The position numbers were made by a program, and so were the translations under genes. Source: Straminergon stramineum (Eukaryota > Streptophyta > Bryopsida > Hypnales > Calliergonaceae). From it: a stretch of 64,000 bases of DNA. The DNA lies in the NCBI GenBank assembly GCA_963920665.1, contig OY987270.1, positions 20,548,019 through 20,612,018 on the forward strand. The letters are read 5' to 3'. The first letter of the stretch is position 1; the number at the start of each line of letters is the position of its first letter. Below the pieces are notes generated by a model. It was not told where the DNA came from. It did no database searches and saw only the letters and a program-made list of their open reading frames with translations. Positions 1 to 12,395 of the stretch are shown here, piece by piece.

Positions 1-1175
1 ATTTGCTCCTTACACAAAGCTGCAACCTCTCTTCTTTCCAAATTTTATTCCTGAGCGTGGCAACAGGGTTTAATGGACTTCTCAGTATCCATCGTCTTCT
101 TGACTAAATAATCAATTTGTGTTGCCGAACACAATCATCAGAGTTCATAAGTATTCAAAAGTGTCACTGCTTATAAACCCTGCACATCAGTGGTATGATC
201 TAGTTTGGAATACCTGCAAGGCGTTCACATTCTCATCCTGTGTCATATGTGCCAGGTTGTTGAGGGCATGACTGGTAAGCCGAGGGCTTGAGGTGATTTA
301 TCACAATGGTGCCACCCATTTTGCTCTGAACCGAAGTCGAAGAACTAGCCATAGAGAGCGTTGGATGAGTTTCCAAGTGAAGAGTTCGCGTTCCCTTCAC
401 TTAATTCTTTATCTCCATGTCTGCTACACCTAGCACGGCTTGGGCTTGCGGATTTGTGATGGAGCCTATTGTGGCGGCTGACAGAGTATTCTTGCAACTC
501 ATAGGCCATTGCAGATAATCCTCAAAATCTCCAGGTTTAGATCTCTTAGGTTGGTGTCCTGTAATTCTTTGGGACAGCTATAATCAGATTACTGCTCCAA
601 TGGCACCCATTCTGTCTGAGGTTGTTTGTCTAAGTAATTCTGTTCTGTGTTTTGATTACAGGGATTCCTCTCCTTGCATTGATTTGGTAATCATATGAAG
701 TATGCTTTTCTTTTATAAAGTTCTACTTAAGCATTCTAGTTTGAGAATTATTGATGGGAGTAGATGGTTACAGTTTGAAGCTTTGGGGCGTCTACTAGCA
801 CACTTAATCTTACGTTTTAGTTCTCTGGTCGTAATTTCGTATCTTCTGTTCCAGTCGGCTATATATGAGTTCTTATTTGGTGCATGTTTTCTTTAGTGAA
901 TTAATGCCGTCAGAATGCATCTATCAAATCATAGAGCTTCCATAGAGTTATGAGTTAGCCTCACCGGATGGATAGGAGGACTCAGGTAATATTGTTGAGA
1001 AGGGCAAATTACCTGTGTGCTGCAGTTCGTGAATAGCCGTCAGCGACTTAAAAGAGATGATGTTGGTTTTTCTCCTTCATCGTCGGCGGGAAGCACCTAT
1101 TATTGCATATCGTGTAGGGTTTTAGTTCATTGGTAACCAGTCTATGAATTTCAGCGCGTAGTAGATTCACAGGTT
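1..1175. other. Intergenic, no gene recognised
   Basis: This stretch lies downstream of the stop codon of the minus-strand 5'-nucleotidase-domain gene and probably includes its 3' untranslated region. Base composition is moderate, unlike the AT-rich spacer further right. I see no convincing coding exon, RNA gene or repeat on either strand; the open frames are short and have no recognisable motif. Confidence 0.4.
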
Positions 1176-4100
1176 TCAAGAAGGACTAACCTTGATGTGG
1201 TGGGGCAGTATCTTTACATCGAGAGGAGTGTAAAGCCATGCATCACTTGAGACGAAAAGGAAATTCTCCAGCCGACTTGTATAAATATCTGCATAACGCT
1301 GTACGTTGTACGCAAATGCGGACTCCTTGGCAGTGTCTGTCAAGAAGGTGGATCCAAAATTGGCGTTGAACATGGCCTTCATAGCAAGCCTTGACTGGCT
1401 TCGGAGTTCCCTCAACTCCCCCAAGATGTTGGTCTCCTCCCTCGTAATGGCAGCAGCTCTTCCATGGAACTTCCCCAGGACTTCCTTCAACATGTTGTAC
1501 CTTGCCTACATTTGCAACAAATTTAGCATGTTGGGGTGCTCGTGATGCGGTGATAATCTTTCCAGCAGGAGGATGGCTAAGAGAGATGATAAAAGATAGA
1601 GTATACCTGCTGAAACCGATACTCAGTCTTATTCTGCGTGGAGATCTCCCTCTGTTTCACAGAAACGAACCCGTCAATTCCTGCCTCTGTAAATACCTAC
1701 TACATTAGATAATCTCCTTATAACACGTTTCCGATCAGCGCCAACGAGTTTATGAGGCGAGGAGCTCAATGGTGAGTGCCTCCAACGATGGAATGGGTGG
1801 ACCAATGGTAGGAGGCAAAACTGGTGGATACATGGAAAAATCCTTAATTTCTCAATTTCCGAAGAGTATCCACATTGGAATCATGGCGATGTGTTTCCGA
1901 TCTCAAAGTATGAAGACGAGTTTTCAATTTACAAAGCTGGGTGACAACTTCCAATGTTGGACGAGTTGTCGAAGGCATGCGAGTGCGCTAGATGGCAATT
2001 GTGCTGAATGATGTGAATCTCCAACGACGGAATTGTCTACTCTGAAATTCACTAGTACTTGAAAATCACTTACTGCAGATGCAAATTGAATCTAGGTTAA
2101 TGTCACAACCAATTACTCTGTGATGGAGGCCTACAGCAAAGAAGCGAAATAAGGAGTAAAAACACTTTTCCAGAAAATTTCCTGATTTGGATCTCAGTTA
2201 CTTGCAATCTACTTTCTTTAAATGCTGTAGAATGCAGAAAGGTTAAAGTGACGAGGACCTCAAGCTCTCGAATTACAGCAGCAGTTCGCCACCCTGCTTT
2301 TGCTGGAGCTCTTAGATCGCTGAATAAATGATCTCCAAAGTAAAGTACCTGAAAATATACTCTCCACTCAGGATGATCAGGTGAGCTATCGCCTCATCGA
2401 GCAGGAAAGTGGGTACGCCAACCAGAAACAAAATTTACAGTGGATATACTTCCGAGGATTGGAGCATGCAATATGCTGCAATACAACACGAAGCTGTCGG
2501 AGTATAATAGGTACTACCTCAGACCCGTTCCATTTTGTGATCTCGGCGAAGTCCTTGAGGCAGCCGTGGTAGTAAACACCATGTGGCTCGAAGGATTCTA
2601 CTTTTGTAAACATCAGCACATCCTTTTTGTGGTGATATGCTCTGGAACATTCACATATTAATCTTAGACCTAATAGAGTTCATATCTACAGTGGTGACAA
2701 CCAAGCAGCGGACACGGAGAGCATGGTTAGATCTTATTATCTTGTCCTTTTTTCAACCTTACGGTGTTCTTTTCAGACTTTTATTGATCAAGATCCAACC
2801 AATGAGGTTACGTCTTGCAAAGTGAAAGTAAAACGTGTTGATTAAAATAATAATCCTTGCCAATCCCTGGGCTCGGCTTATTTTTTCTCATAGCAAGGCT
2901 GTACTTTACGTCACCTAGTCCATTATGCACTTGGTTTTGATCCCAATTACATGACACTTCATCTGGGGTCTTGTAAGACCAGGCTGTGACTTCTTTCTAC
3001 TGACATTTAGCTTGTCAAAAGGGTCTATTGGGTGGCAGGGAATTGAAATAATTTAGTGGAGCAAAACCTGAACGGTCTTTGAGAATTGTAGAAGTTCGGT
3101 TTATCTGAAAGTGCGATCACCACATCAAACAGATCCCTCCAATCTTCGGCTTTGCCTGTTTCCTGTGTCATGCCCAGATAAAAAGTTGTCAACTTTCGTG
3201 GTATTAAGTAGTCTGCAGAGATCATTTACAGGGCTATTCAACGGCAATGGGTGTTTTCTTCTAAGAGGAGGTGGTTTCTAGGGTTCCAGACACGTGCAAA
3301 TGTCCCTTCTCAATGTAGTTGAAGCAACTCACCTGAAAGAGGAAGCGCATGCCACCATCAACGAACGGGAAGGGCGAATTGGTTAAAATGAACAATTTTT
3401 TCCCTCTTTGTTTCAACGTATGCAGCATCTCTATCACTTTTGACTGCATCCAAGAAAGTGTGGTAATAAGGATTAACGAGGGAACAAAATATGCAGTATG
3501 TATACACTAGTAGAAAACCCCAAGTTCCAGAGGTATTCTACAAAATCTTATCACGTAACAATGGTCAGTGTTTTCGCTTGAAAACCATTAATGGCGTTAC
3601 AATTGGCACAATTGAAGGCGGCTGGTTTTTCTAGAATACTTCTGGGTTTTTTGTTATAGTGGCGTTACAACAAATTTAGTTGATGCCTCATGATCTGGGT
3701 ATGTTATCGTTTATATCGTAATGCATGTAGATAGGGAAGTTCACATTCTTTTGCAGGTACTTGGCTGGGTCGCTCAAGATTTCACGGTGCAGGTTTCCAC
3801 TCCTGTGGATAAACTCAATGCACTTTTGGACATCTTCGTACACGTACGCACAATCAAAATCCAGCCTCTCGTCCACGAAGTGTTGAATCACATCCGCCAA
3901 GAGGCATACCTGCACCCTCCTCATTTTCTCGTTCTCGTTATATTCAACAGCCCTGGACGTAGCAGCAGATGCAACAAGTTTCGATTTGTGATTAGGTCTA
4001 TACCTCACTGAGGCAGAAGAGGTCCATCAGGGGTACAAGATTGCGCATGCTCTCCGTGCTCACATGCTTCCCAGGGTAAGAAACCTCCAACTCATCGTCA

Positions 4101-5402
4101 TCTAACTGCAAATCCATAATGCTCTTTTCTTAGCCAATTTATAGTGTAGTGAAACAAGTGCGAATGTTGGTTTCCATTATACATGGGATTGGGCCTTACC
4201 CTGCGTCGGCCGAAAAAGCAGCCTCCGGGCTGGACCGAATGGAAAAAGTCCAATTTCAGCAGGTATCCCATTTTCTTGTCATAGTACAAACCTCGGATAG
4301 GGAAATTTGCATCATACTGGAAACTTAAGCAGGAATCCGGATATCTGTGCTGTTTGATATACACCCAGAAGTGGTTCTGTTAAAGCTTGAGCACAGAAGC
4401 CACCGGTGAGGTGATGAAGAAATTGTCGTTATCTTAGCTCATTTCAGTACTGTTTCGGGAACCTTTGTAGAGCATCAGAAAGATTCCTCTTTCCAATCAC
4501 TATGACCACAGAGAGACCTCTGATTCCATGAATCAGGAGGAAGATTCTCCTTATTATGTTACCTAGAAGTCCTTGAATCGATCTAATTTTACTGAAAGCT
4601 TATTCACCGCAAAACAAATGTTTGTCAGCTCTGTGAACTCACCTCTTCCACAAGATGGTTTCTCGCGAGTTCGTAAATGATGTGTTGCAATGCAGGTGTG
4701 TAGTGCGCCAAAGTGTAGTCATAATCAAATCCGTAGACGTTAATCTTTGCAAGACGCACATTATGGTTTGCATAAACACCTGCTTCGAAAGAGGAGATTG
4801 GATTTCGTTACAAACAGACTCGCGCGCTTGCTCATGTGCCATGAAGATAAACCCTCTAGATGAATGGATGAGTCATCAAACCACTTGCTGGGTTCATTTT
4901 GTGTGCAGGATTGGTTACTCAATACTCGGTCATGAAAAACAATTGCTGGGTTCATTTTGCGTACAGGATTGGTTACTTAATACTCGCTTATGAAAAACAC
5001 TTGCTGGATTCATTTTGTGTACAGGATTGGTTACTCTATAAGGAGTTATGAAAAGACAGTATTGAGAATGCGGAGAGGTTGAGTACCACAAGGATTCATC
5101 TTCGGCAGATCTGCAAGCTGCTCGTGAAGACTTGTAAACAACGTCCTGACCCGCTCAAACTCCGTCTTGAGCTCGACCACGTTTCCAATGGCAAGCTCCC
5201 CGGGGTTGCGAGCAAAGTGACCTTCTCTTTCCATTGGGGACAGGCTGATGGACCGGTCCTGGGCCCTCCGAACACGGCTGAAGGGATCCCCCATCTTCAT
5301 CCCCCCATTACCAACCTTGCCTTGCGCAGCCATGGCTGCCAATCTGTCTCGGGGCTCTGTTTGGGAAGCTTGAGTACGCTGTGCACACATACACGTCCCC
5401 AT
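1176..5402 (-). CDS. HAD-superfamily 5'-nucleotidase domain protein (NT5DC type), 11 exons
   Basis: Proposed exons, in transcript order: 5402-5087, 4779-4643, 4349-4200, 4105-4004, 3909-3745, 3443-3333, 3162-3068, 2622-2518, 2348-2259, 1651-1607, 1505-1176. All joins keep frame except exon 7 to 8, where about 19 nt seem missing; a microexon in 2623-3067 is likely. The protein is about 550 residues. Exon 2 carries the HAD nucleophile motif [10 protein letters not shown]; later exons carry the loop [15 protein letters not shown], the YYHGCLKDF block and the motif-IV acidic segment [10 protein letters not shown], and the protein ends in PHHIKVSPS. These match the plant NT5DC family, related to cytosolic purine 5'-nucleotidases; substrate and location are unproven. 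The start at 5402 is tentative: an upstream exon at 5691-5572 can be spliced in phase to an acceptor at about 5388. Confidence 0.9.
4885..5056. repeat. 58-bp tandem repeat, three copies, in intron 1
   Basis: Three copies start at about 4885, 4943 and 5001. Each begins TTGCTGG(G/A)TTCATTTTG and ends near a TCATGAAAAA-like segment. The copies are close to identical and lie entirely in the first intron of the minus-strand 5'-nucleotidase-domain gene, just after its donor. Confidence 0.85.
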
Positions 5403-5571
5403 TGAAGTGGAATAGCTAGCTCGGCACTATTACACAGAAGAAGGGCTCCGAAGAAGGGAGAGAGATAATATGGAAGTTCATTGAAGTGGAAGGGCTAGCT
5501 TGGCTCTACTACACAGAAGAAGAACCCGGAAGAAGGGAGAGGGAGATTATGGAGGTGGAAACGGAACTGAC

Positions 5572-5691
5572 CCACTCTGGAGCTTCTTCTCCTTCTTCCC
5601 CTGAGGAAGCACGTTGGGTGAGCTCTACGGAGCAGAGATCGGGCGCCCATGCGCTCAGCTTCTTCCGCAGCAGTCGGTACACTTCGCCCAT
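5572..5691 (-). CDS. Possible alternative first exon of the 5'-nucleotidase-domain gene
   Basis: An open frame beginning MGEVYRLLRKKLSAW runs to a possible GTCAGT donor after ...EEAPEW. A matching phase-0 acceptor (CAG before an Arg-Thr-Gln codon run) lies near 5388, inside the main gene's first open frame. The N-terminus is basic and amphipathic, as in organelle presequences. If used, it would replace the start at 5402 and give the enzyme a targeting peptide. No transcript evidence is available; it could equally be leader sequence. Confidence 0.35.
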
Positions 5692-5756
5692 GCCTGGAAT
5701 TTCTGAAACTTTCAGATTAGGGCTCTATACTTGTAAAGACTTCGTGAAGTTCGAAA

Positions 5757-6020
5757 ATTCTGGTTTAGGCTCATGATCCGCTTGCCTTCTTCAATTTCAA
5801 GCACAGCCCGAGAATGCTGGGTTAGGATCATGGTCCTCTTGCCTTCTTCGTGTTGCAACATAATTTCAATCACAGCCCGAGAATTCTGGTTTAGGATCAT
5901 GGGCCTCTTGCCTTCTTCGTGTTACAACATAATTTCAGTCACAGCCCGAGAATTCTGGTTTAGGATCATGGGTCTCTTGCCTTCTTCGTATTACAATATA
6001 ATTTTAATCACTTCCTCAAA
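5757..6020. repeat. 69-bp tandem repeat upstream of the 5'-nucleotidase-domain gene
   Basis: Units containing TGGTTTAGGATCATGG, CTCTTGCCTTCTTCG and CACAGCCCGAGAAT recur with starts near 5761 (a shorter, 57-bp variant), 5818, 5887 and 5956. The spacing is 69 bp for the last three. The array sits just upstream of the minus-strand gene, in its putative promoter or leader. Confidence 0.85.
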
Positions 6021-7200
6021 GTTTCAGATTCTGTGGAATACGATGAGTCCCATAATGGAGATGTTCACAATTTTGAACCCTTGAGAGTTCAATGCTGAAC
6101 TCGTTTCCCATGTAATTGATTGTTGCCAATTGCCCATTGAGTGAGTGAGTCTTCGCTTGACCTCTTGGGAATCCTTATAACATGATAATCCCTGCTTGGG
6201 GTCTTGCTGAATGTTGTGATTGGCCACTCCAGTGTGGTCTAATACTCACTGATATATAATTCTGGCTAATTATGTTTCTAATTGCAGACATTGGATGATA
6301 TGTTGATTTTCAATCTTAGAGAAGTTCCTCGTATGTGGTGCGAGTGATTCGGTAAGTGCTGCCGATGAATTGGTGACCGCATCTCCTGAAATGAAAAGGT
6401 TTGTTATTGTCTGTTATCAGCAGTTGTTTAATCTCTTGGATGTGTTGCCCTTAGGCCAGAAGTATTCGTGGGACTCAGTACCACTGTGGTTGGATGCAAA
6501 ACTCCATTGCAAAATCTTCAAATCGTCGATTTTAAACAGCTTCTCAACCTTCCCGATGTCATAATTGAGATCACGTTGCTCAAAGATCAGGGAAATATAA
6601 CGACAGATTATCTAGGGTTACGTTTACATTCTTGTGCAGCTATCTCAAAGTCGTGTCATTGAATTCTTCAAACTGATTCCAAAAAGATCTAAATTGTGGG
6701 TTGGCGTTCAGTGCAGTCGAAATCAATTCATTAGGCGAAGATGTACAGCAACGATTTATTTCATGGTCTCCGTGTTCTCAACGAGGTATCTGGGCAGGTT
6801 TGGAAACCATGCAGGAATTGTTGCTTGGTGTGAGAATAGCATCTTTTAATTTTATTCTGTTGGATTGCAAACAATAGTCATTCACAATCAATCTATTATT
6901 GGTACATAGTGAACGAGTGGGTGTAGCAGCAAGCATTCAAAGAAGAAGAAGAAGCCTTTTCGTGTGCATAATTTAGTTCGGATCCGTTTTAGTGAGAAGA
7001 AGGGTGTGGCAGGGTCACCAGGAAGGCTCTCAATAACACTTCTTTTCTTGCTGGGAAGAGCAAGGGTTGCATGAAAGCTTGGATGATTTGTCAGTTGGCT
7101 TCGTGGACCCCCTTCTCACACACTCAGTTTCCTATGATTGGAATTTACAGAATTGAAGTCGATGAATTCGGGAACACCGCGCGAGTTTGAGTTTCAACAT
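6021..7200. other. Intergenic, no gene recognised
   Basis: Moderate base composition. Several short open frames of 60-70 codons occur on the plus strand (about 6370-6850) but show no domain and no consistent splice structure. It may hold leader or remnant sequence; I cannot assign it. Confidence 0.3.
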
Positions 7201-7222
7201 CTGAATGCATTGTTGACTCAAC

Positions 7223-7312
7223 TTAACCCTTGAAGGACGGCCTGGTGACAGTGGAAATCATGACTTTTGGAACCGTGTGACATCATCTACTTTAAAATTT
7301 TAAAAAAAATTT

Positions 7313-7367
<55 letters not shown>

Positions 7368-7930
7368 ACTGGAGGTCAAACTACTCTAGAAGATCTTCCC
7401 TTTCCACCCCTAATTCCGAGGATGAATTTAAGATCTTCCCTTTCCACCCTTAACCCTGTAAGGACAACTGGTCACCGTGGAAATCATGCCTTCTGGAACC
7501 GTATGAATCATCTACTTTAAAAAAACTCAAAAGTAATCATTGGAGGTCATACTACTATGCAAGACGTCCCCCTTTTTGCACAAAATTCCAAGGATGAACA
7601 ATGACACTTTTGTCACACATGCAAGAGCTCTCTGTCATCCATTGGACCACTCTAGTCCGTAGCGTCCTTACTGGGTTAATTTCAAGGATGAATAGTTGCA
7701 CTTCTGTCCCTTGTTCTGTCCTACACATGAGAATTCTTGGTCATCCATCAGACACAAAACATTTGTGTCAACGTTTAAGGGTTAACCCTTAAACATCAAC
7801 ACGGACATTTTGTGTCCAATGGATGACTTCATTGTTGACTATAGAAAAAGAAAATGCACATATTGGTCCAATAATCAGAGTAGTTTTCGTAACTACCTTG
7901 GTCATAGGAGTTGCATCCTTTAAGGGTTAA
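7223..7930. mobile_element. Cluster of TTAA-ended non-autonomous elements
   Basis: TTAA followed by CCCTTGAAGGAC or CCCTGTAAGGAC occurs at 7223 and 7450. The inverted form GGGTTAA occurs at 7782-7785 and 7927-7930. At 7782 two ends meet head to head around one TTAA, inside a palindrome that includes CACAAAAC/GTTTTGTG-type arms. The segment reading GGAAATCATG, then GGAACCGTGTGA, then CATCTACTTT is repeated here at about 7250 and 7480 and again near 58.1-58.6 kb. The cluster appears to be two or three partly nested short elements. Confidence 0.6.
7329..7366. repeat. (TA)n microsatellite
   Basis: About 19 uninterrupted TA units follow a run of A inside the TTAA-element cluster. Confidence 0.97.
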
Positions 7931-8010
7931 CTCAGCTTGTAGTTGCTTAGAAAGTATTGGAATTCTAGTATCAAAGAAGAGTAGCTGCATTAAATGCTCA
8001 AAACAATATT

Positions 8011-8249
8011 CCATATTTACTAGTAAGAGAAAAGTTAGTTCAAATTTAGTTAAATAAAATAAAATCACAAAAGGAAATAAATAATATGGAGTAAATTAAT
8101 TGAGGGAAAAAAACTTCTTCCACAAATCATAACCATAATCCATATTGACTAGTATGTGAAAAGTTAGTTCAAACTTCAATGAAAAAAATTACAAAAGGAA
8201 ATAAATAAAAAAATTCATCGGGGAAATAATCTTCTTCCACAAATCATAC
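8011..8249. repeat. Imperfect direct duplication of about 125 bp
   Basis: Two adjacent copies (about 8011-8137 and 8138-8249) share CCATATT(T/G)ACTAGTA, AAAAGTTAGTTCAAA, ACAAAAGGAAATAAATAA and CTTCTTCCACAAATCATA. They differ by small indels and look like an old tandem duplication. Confidence 0.8.
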
Positions 8250-10000
8250 CCTCTAGGCAACTTGGCTTGAAGCTGGACCAAAAAGTTGTTGAAGTTTGGT
8301 GATTTTGAACCCCCAAAGTTTGAGTGGTTGGTTGTGACAAGTAAATAAAACCTCTTAATTGCCATAGATGTATCAATAACATGTTTTCTTTGATTCCACC
8401 TTAGCAATAGCCCAATTGTAATGAAGCGTGTAAATTGAAAGCAATATGTTTTGAGCAAAGGACTTTGATGATGGCTAGTTGGTTTCCTTCTTGGATTCTT
8501 GAAGAAGTCACTCCTCCTTCACCATCTTTGCATACATTGTGATGTGGATGTGATCAAGAAGAACCATGTCTTTATCCCATCACAAGGCATTAGCTCTTGG
8601 ATTTGACAAAGTAAATTAGAATCTAAATTGTTGAACCCTTCCATGATGGGATATTTGATGTTGCAATTAGGGTCTCAAAGCTCCAACTCCAATACTCTAT
8701 TTTCGTGATGGTGTTGAAATATAAAGAACGAAAGAGAATTATTTAGCTCAAGATTTAGGCAACGTGCTCTTGCACAAGGGCCAAGTCAAATCTTGCTCTT
8801 AATATGCCATTGAAATGCTCTTGGGAGGACTACAAAGGTAGTGCTTCAAATTGTCTAAAGATTGCCCAATTTATTCTTAGATTGTGCTTGTGAATGAAGG
8901 AAACAACATAACGAGATGCACTAAATATGTTCTTTGTAACTTCAAGTGTTGTTGGGCCGCTAACCTTGTGAAATGTTGAAATTGTAGAGGCAATACATGG
9001 CTTTCCACACAATTAAACAACTAGATACAAAATATGAGGCCGCTTGTGAAGCAAGTCTCTCTGTGTTTCATGGCTTGTACATAAATAAATTGTATATTAT
9101 ATTCACATTGTTATAGTTTTAGAAATATAGAATGGAAATTGATCATTACAATATATTCAATCATGTTAATTAAAGATTTCTACACAAAATATAAGTAGTT
9201 ATGAATAATTAAATGTTTGAATTTTTTTTATCTTAATACTTTTATGTTTTATAGCCAAAATATTCTTGAGAACAATAATTGAGTCAAATTACCCCAGTCA
9301 AGCTATAAGTTTTCCTTGTATGATTCTTTAATATTTCATAAAATTTTCATTTTTTAATGAATAAAAATTCTTAGAGATTGATTTTGTGTGCAACTTTGGA
9401 TGAAATATCAAATTATTGTAGTTGTTACTAATGAGTAGTGATGAATAAAAGTTTTCATATAGAATGCTTGCAAGAATGAGTGGTTGATTTTGCACCATTG
9501 TAGTTGTTTTCATGCTTTAAGGAGGGGGAGTACTTGAAAATTAGAAGGAAAAAAAATTTCATATAAAAATATGACCACTATCAAGAAGATAGTATAGTAA
9601 ACTTGCCAATCACTACATGGACAAAATTCAAATCCTTCTCCATATAAATATAGAGACTTGCAAGTTTGGAAATTTGACATGATCATTAAATGTCATGTTA
9701 AGATTCACCTTCAAAAAATAGGATGCAAAAAAAATTCTTCCAACAAATTTTATTGCAATCTATAGGCGATGAAGCTAAAGTCTAGTTAAAAATTATTTGC
9801 AACCCTTCACCGCATGGCGTGCGGTCATTGGGTGGTGATACAAAATTTTGTTCCTATAGCAATTGAATTGGTAGTTGCATTGTACAATTAGTGTATGGTA
9901 AATGGCAACAGTTGTTGTGTGGTTTTTGGAAGTGTGTGGTAAATGGCAAGTTTACTCTACTTATCCTAGGGAAAAAATGAAAAAGAAAATTCTCTAAATA
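8250..10000. other. AT-rich intergenic sequence, no gene recognised
   Basis: Strongly AT-rich with only short open frames. A minus-strand frame at 9012-8830 faintly resembles transposase but has no supporting neighbour in the right order. Nothing else is recognised. Confidence 0.35.
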
Positions 10001-10079
10001 GGAGAACTAAAAAAGTGCACAATTTCAAGAAAATAGTTATTTTGACTTTTTAATTTTTTTAAATAAGAAAAAAAATCAC

Positions 10080-10490
10080 TAATTGAATTGGAATTTTTGA
10101 TGGACTTGATGGTGAAGAGATTTTACCAAAAGAATGAGCTTGAAACCATCTTCAATGTTCAAAAGTGCATGTGCTAGAGAGCCCTATATGTACATAGGTG
10201 GAGAACATAAGATAATCTATTTTGAGATGACCCTTAGTAGGAACATGCCCACCTACTATGGGAATAGACTACAAAATTTTAGCTCTAGATCATTAATTTT
10301 GGATACTCAAAAGTACTCAAAATATAAAATGATTTTTTTAAATGTCTACAAAATAAAAGATAGGATTACAATAGAAATGCCTATGTCCAATAAAAAAATT
10401 CAAATTCATCCATTTCATGCTTCAAAAGTTATAATGGAGGACAACCCCATCATGCTACATGTGACTTAATTAATTACCAATATTTCTGGC
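10080..10490. repeat. Diverged single-arm relative of the foldback at 14.7-15.7 kb
   Basis: The order of short matching blocks follows the right arm of the foldback at 15234-15744: a GATG(G)TGA(A)GAGATTT block, AAATGAG/GAATGAGCTTGAAAC, a GAGAG(G/A)(G/C)CC block, a TGGAG(A/G)A block, a TAGG(C/A)ACATG block, ATATAAAATGATTT and AGGATTACAATA. Divergence is high. A 111-codon open frame here is explained by the repeat and is not called as a gene. Confidence 0.6.
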
Positions 10491-11112
10491 AAACACCCTA
10501 TATACTAGAATAATTTGGTGTTCTTCAAAATACAAAGTTCAGAATTAGAAAGGATAAATAGTTTCATTTTATTCAATAATTATTAAATTTGATAATTTAT
10601 AGTTTAAATTTAAAACTAAATTATGAAGAAGAAAATACTAGTGTCAATATACAATATAATTAAGTACCGTAAATCAAATTCTTACACATGGAGCTTGCAT
10701 TAGCAAGAATCTTTTTTTGTATTTTCATTATTTATAAATTTCACTATGGAATTAAAACACAATTAGTCAACCTTCATCCTTTAGGTTAAAGTAAATCTCA
10801 AAAGATAGATGTTTTGAAAGTTACAATCAAATTGGACCAAATTGCATTCAATTTTTGGATTCAAAGTAATGAGTTATTTTAGAGGTTGTATGACCTATAA
10901 ATTACAAAGAACTTCTATTGAAGGAAGAGGATGGGAAACCTTCAATTATAAAACAACATTAGATTGACACTTTCATTATAAAAGAGGAAAAAGAATATAA
11001 CCTTGCAATTTACATGGTGGTCTAATACTTAAATGTAAATGAATGATGGCATAGGGTATCAATTATAAAGCTATGGTTTGGAATATGTATATATAGGATA
11101 TAGAATTTACTA

Positions 11113-11270
11113 TACAATGAATTTCATTAAAATGGCGGTATTATGGTAAAATGGCGTAACATGCCACTAAAATGGTGCAAAATATGTTAGAAATTGAATG
11201 ACATTCCATTAAAATGACATGGAATATGTCAGAAATGGCAGAATAATACCACCATATTAATGAAATTCAC
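11113..11270. mobile_element. Short palindromic element, about 160 bp
   Basis: Terminal inverted repeats GAATTTCATTAAAATGGCGG and its near complement CCACCATATTAATGAAATTC flank about 100 bp. The size and structure fit a miniature inverted-repeat element. No family is assigned. Confidence 0.65.
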
Positions 11271-12395
11271 CATCTATATACTAATGGGTGGTTGAAGTAG
11301 GTTGTAGGCCCAAAAGAGATGTTAATGGATATTGAAAGAGAAAGATTCATAATATGCATTCATCTATAATATTAAATAGAGAGCGTCATGATTCATGTCA
11401 CATCACAAATATGGTCATGTTTTCATCCCAAATGTTTCATCATGTCATCCCAAATGTTTTTCTTCCGATCTTGTATGACTTCAACCAACTATCCAATCCA
11501 TATTTTCCTCATTTCAATGTTGCACTACAACATGTTTCTACTAGTATGTATGTAGGAATTTAGATGTGAGTGGAAGTTTCTAGTGGATGCATGCTTTGGC
11601 ATTTGTTCTTTGGTCCAATACTAACTAGTATCTAGCAAAAAATGGTCGTAAGTACATTCTCGCAAGTACAAGCATACATAAGAGTGACTTTTCAAAACAT
11701 AATTTGGTAGAGAGTCTATAGACAAGTAGGACGGAGCTATGAACTTTGGTTGTTCTTTCAAATGAAGGTAACTATCATTGTGAGGTAAAGTGAGTGGAAG
11801 TCCTAGATTTATTTTGATCTATAGAACAATATTAAAGACAACATCTAAGGTTGTTGAATATAAATTTTAATCATTGATCATGATAGATTGGTGGCACCTA
11901 TACTCAAGTAGAGACTATGAGGTTAAAGCCCATTACAAAGCAATGTTGATTTGATCTTGGTAATTGAGGGTTATATAGATGAATGAATGACTACTATTAA
12001 ATGAAAATCATAGATGAGAACTTGACCAATTTTGTAGCAATATTCACACATATAAAAATAGGCATGAATGTTTAAATTGCTTTTATTTGAAGTTTTGAAA
12101 TATACTTTGTTGGTTTATTGGAATTCAATCAAGTTTTATTATATGTATTTTTTTCTAAAATTATTTTAATTCTATGACTTTTTACTATCCACAAGTGTTC
12201 AATACATACTTGTAAAATTTTATGAAGGCTTATTATTATTAATTCTTTTAGAAAATGAAAACATAAAATATATATTTTTATTTATTATTATTATTATTAA
12301 AAAAAAATTCTTAAAATAATTACTTATCTATTTTAAAATACGTTTTAGAGAATTTTTCTAGATATGTGTAATGTGAATGTTGACTTCTTGCAAAA

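Noticed and set aside
5757..6020. Regularly spaced repeats that might suggest a CRISPR array
   Set aside because: The units are contiguous 69-bp tandem copies with no unique spacers, and the DNA is clearly eukaryotic.
8830..9012. Minus-strand frame faintly like the middle of an hAT transposase, with a second frame at 8189-8458
   Set aside because: Similarity is by eye only, and the two pieces would occur in the wrong order for an hAT protein.
10134..10469. 111-codon plus-strand open frame
   Set aside because: It overlaps a decayed copy of the foldback arm, and the corresponding arm sequence at 15.3-15.7 kb is not open. It is repeat-derived.
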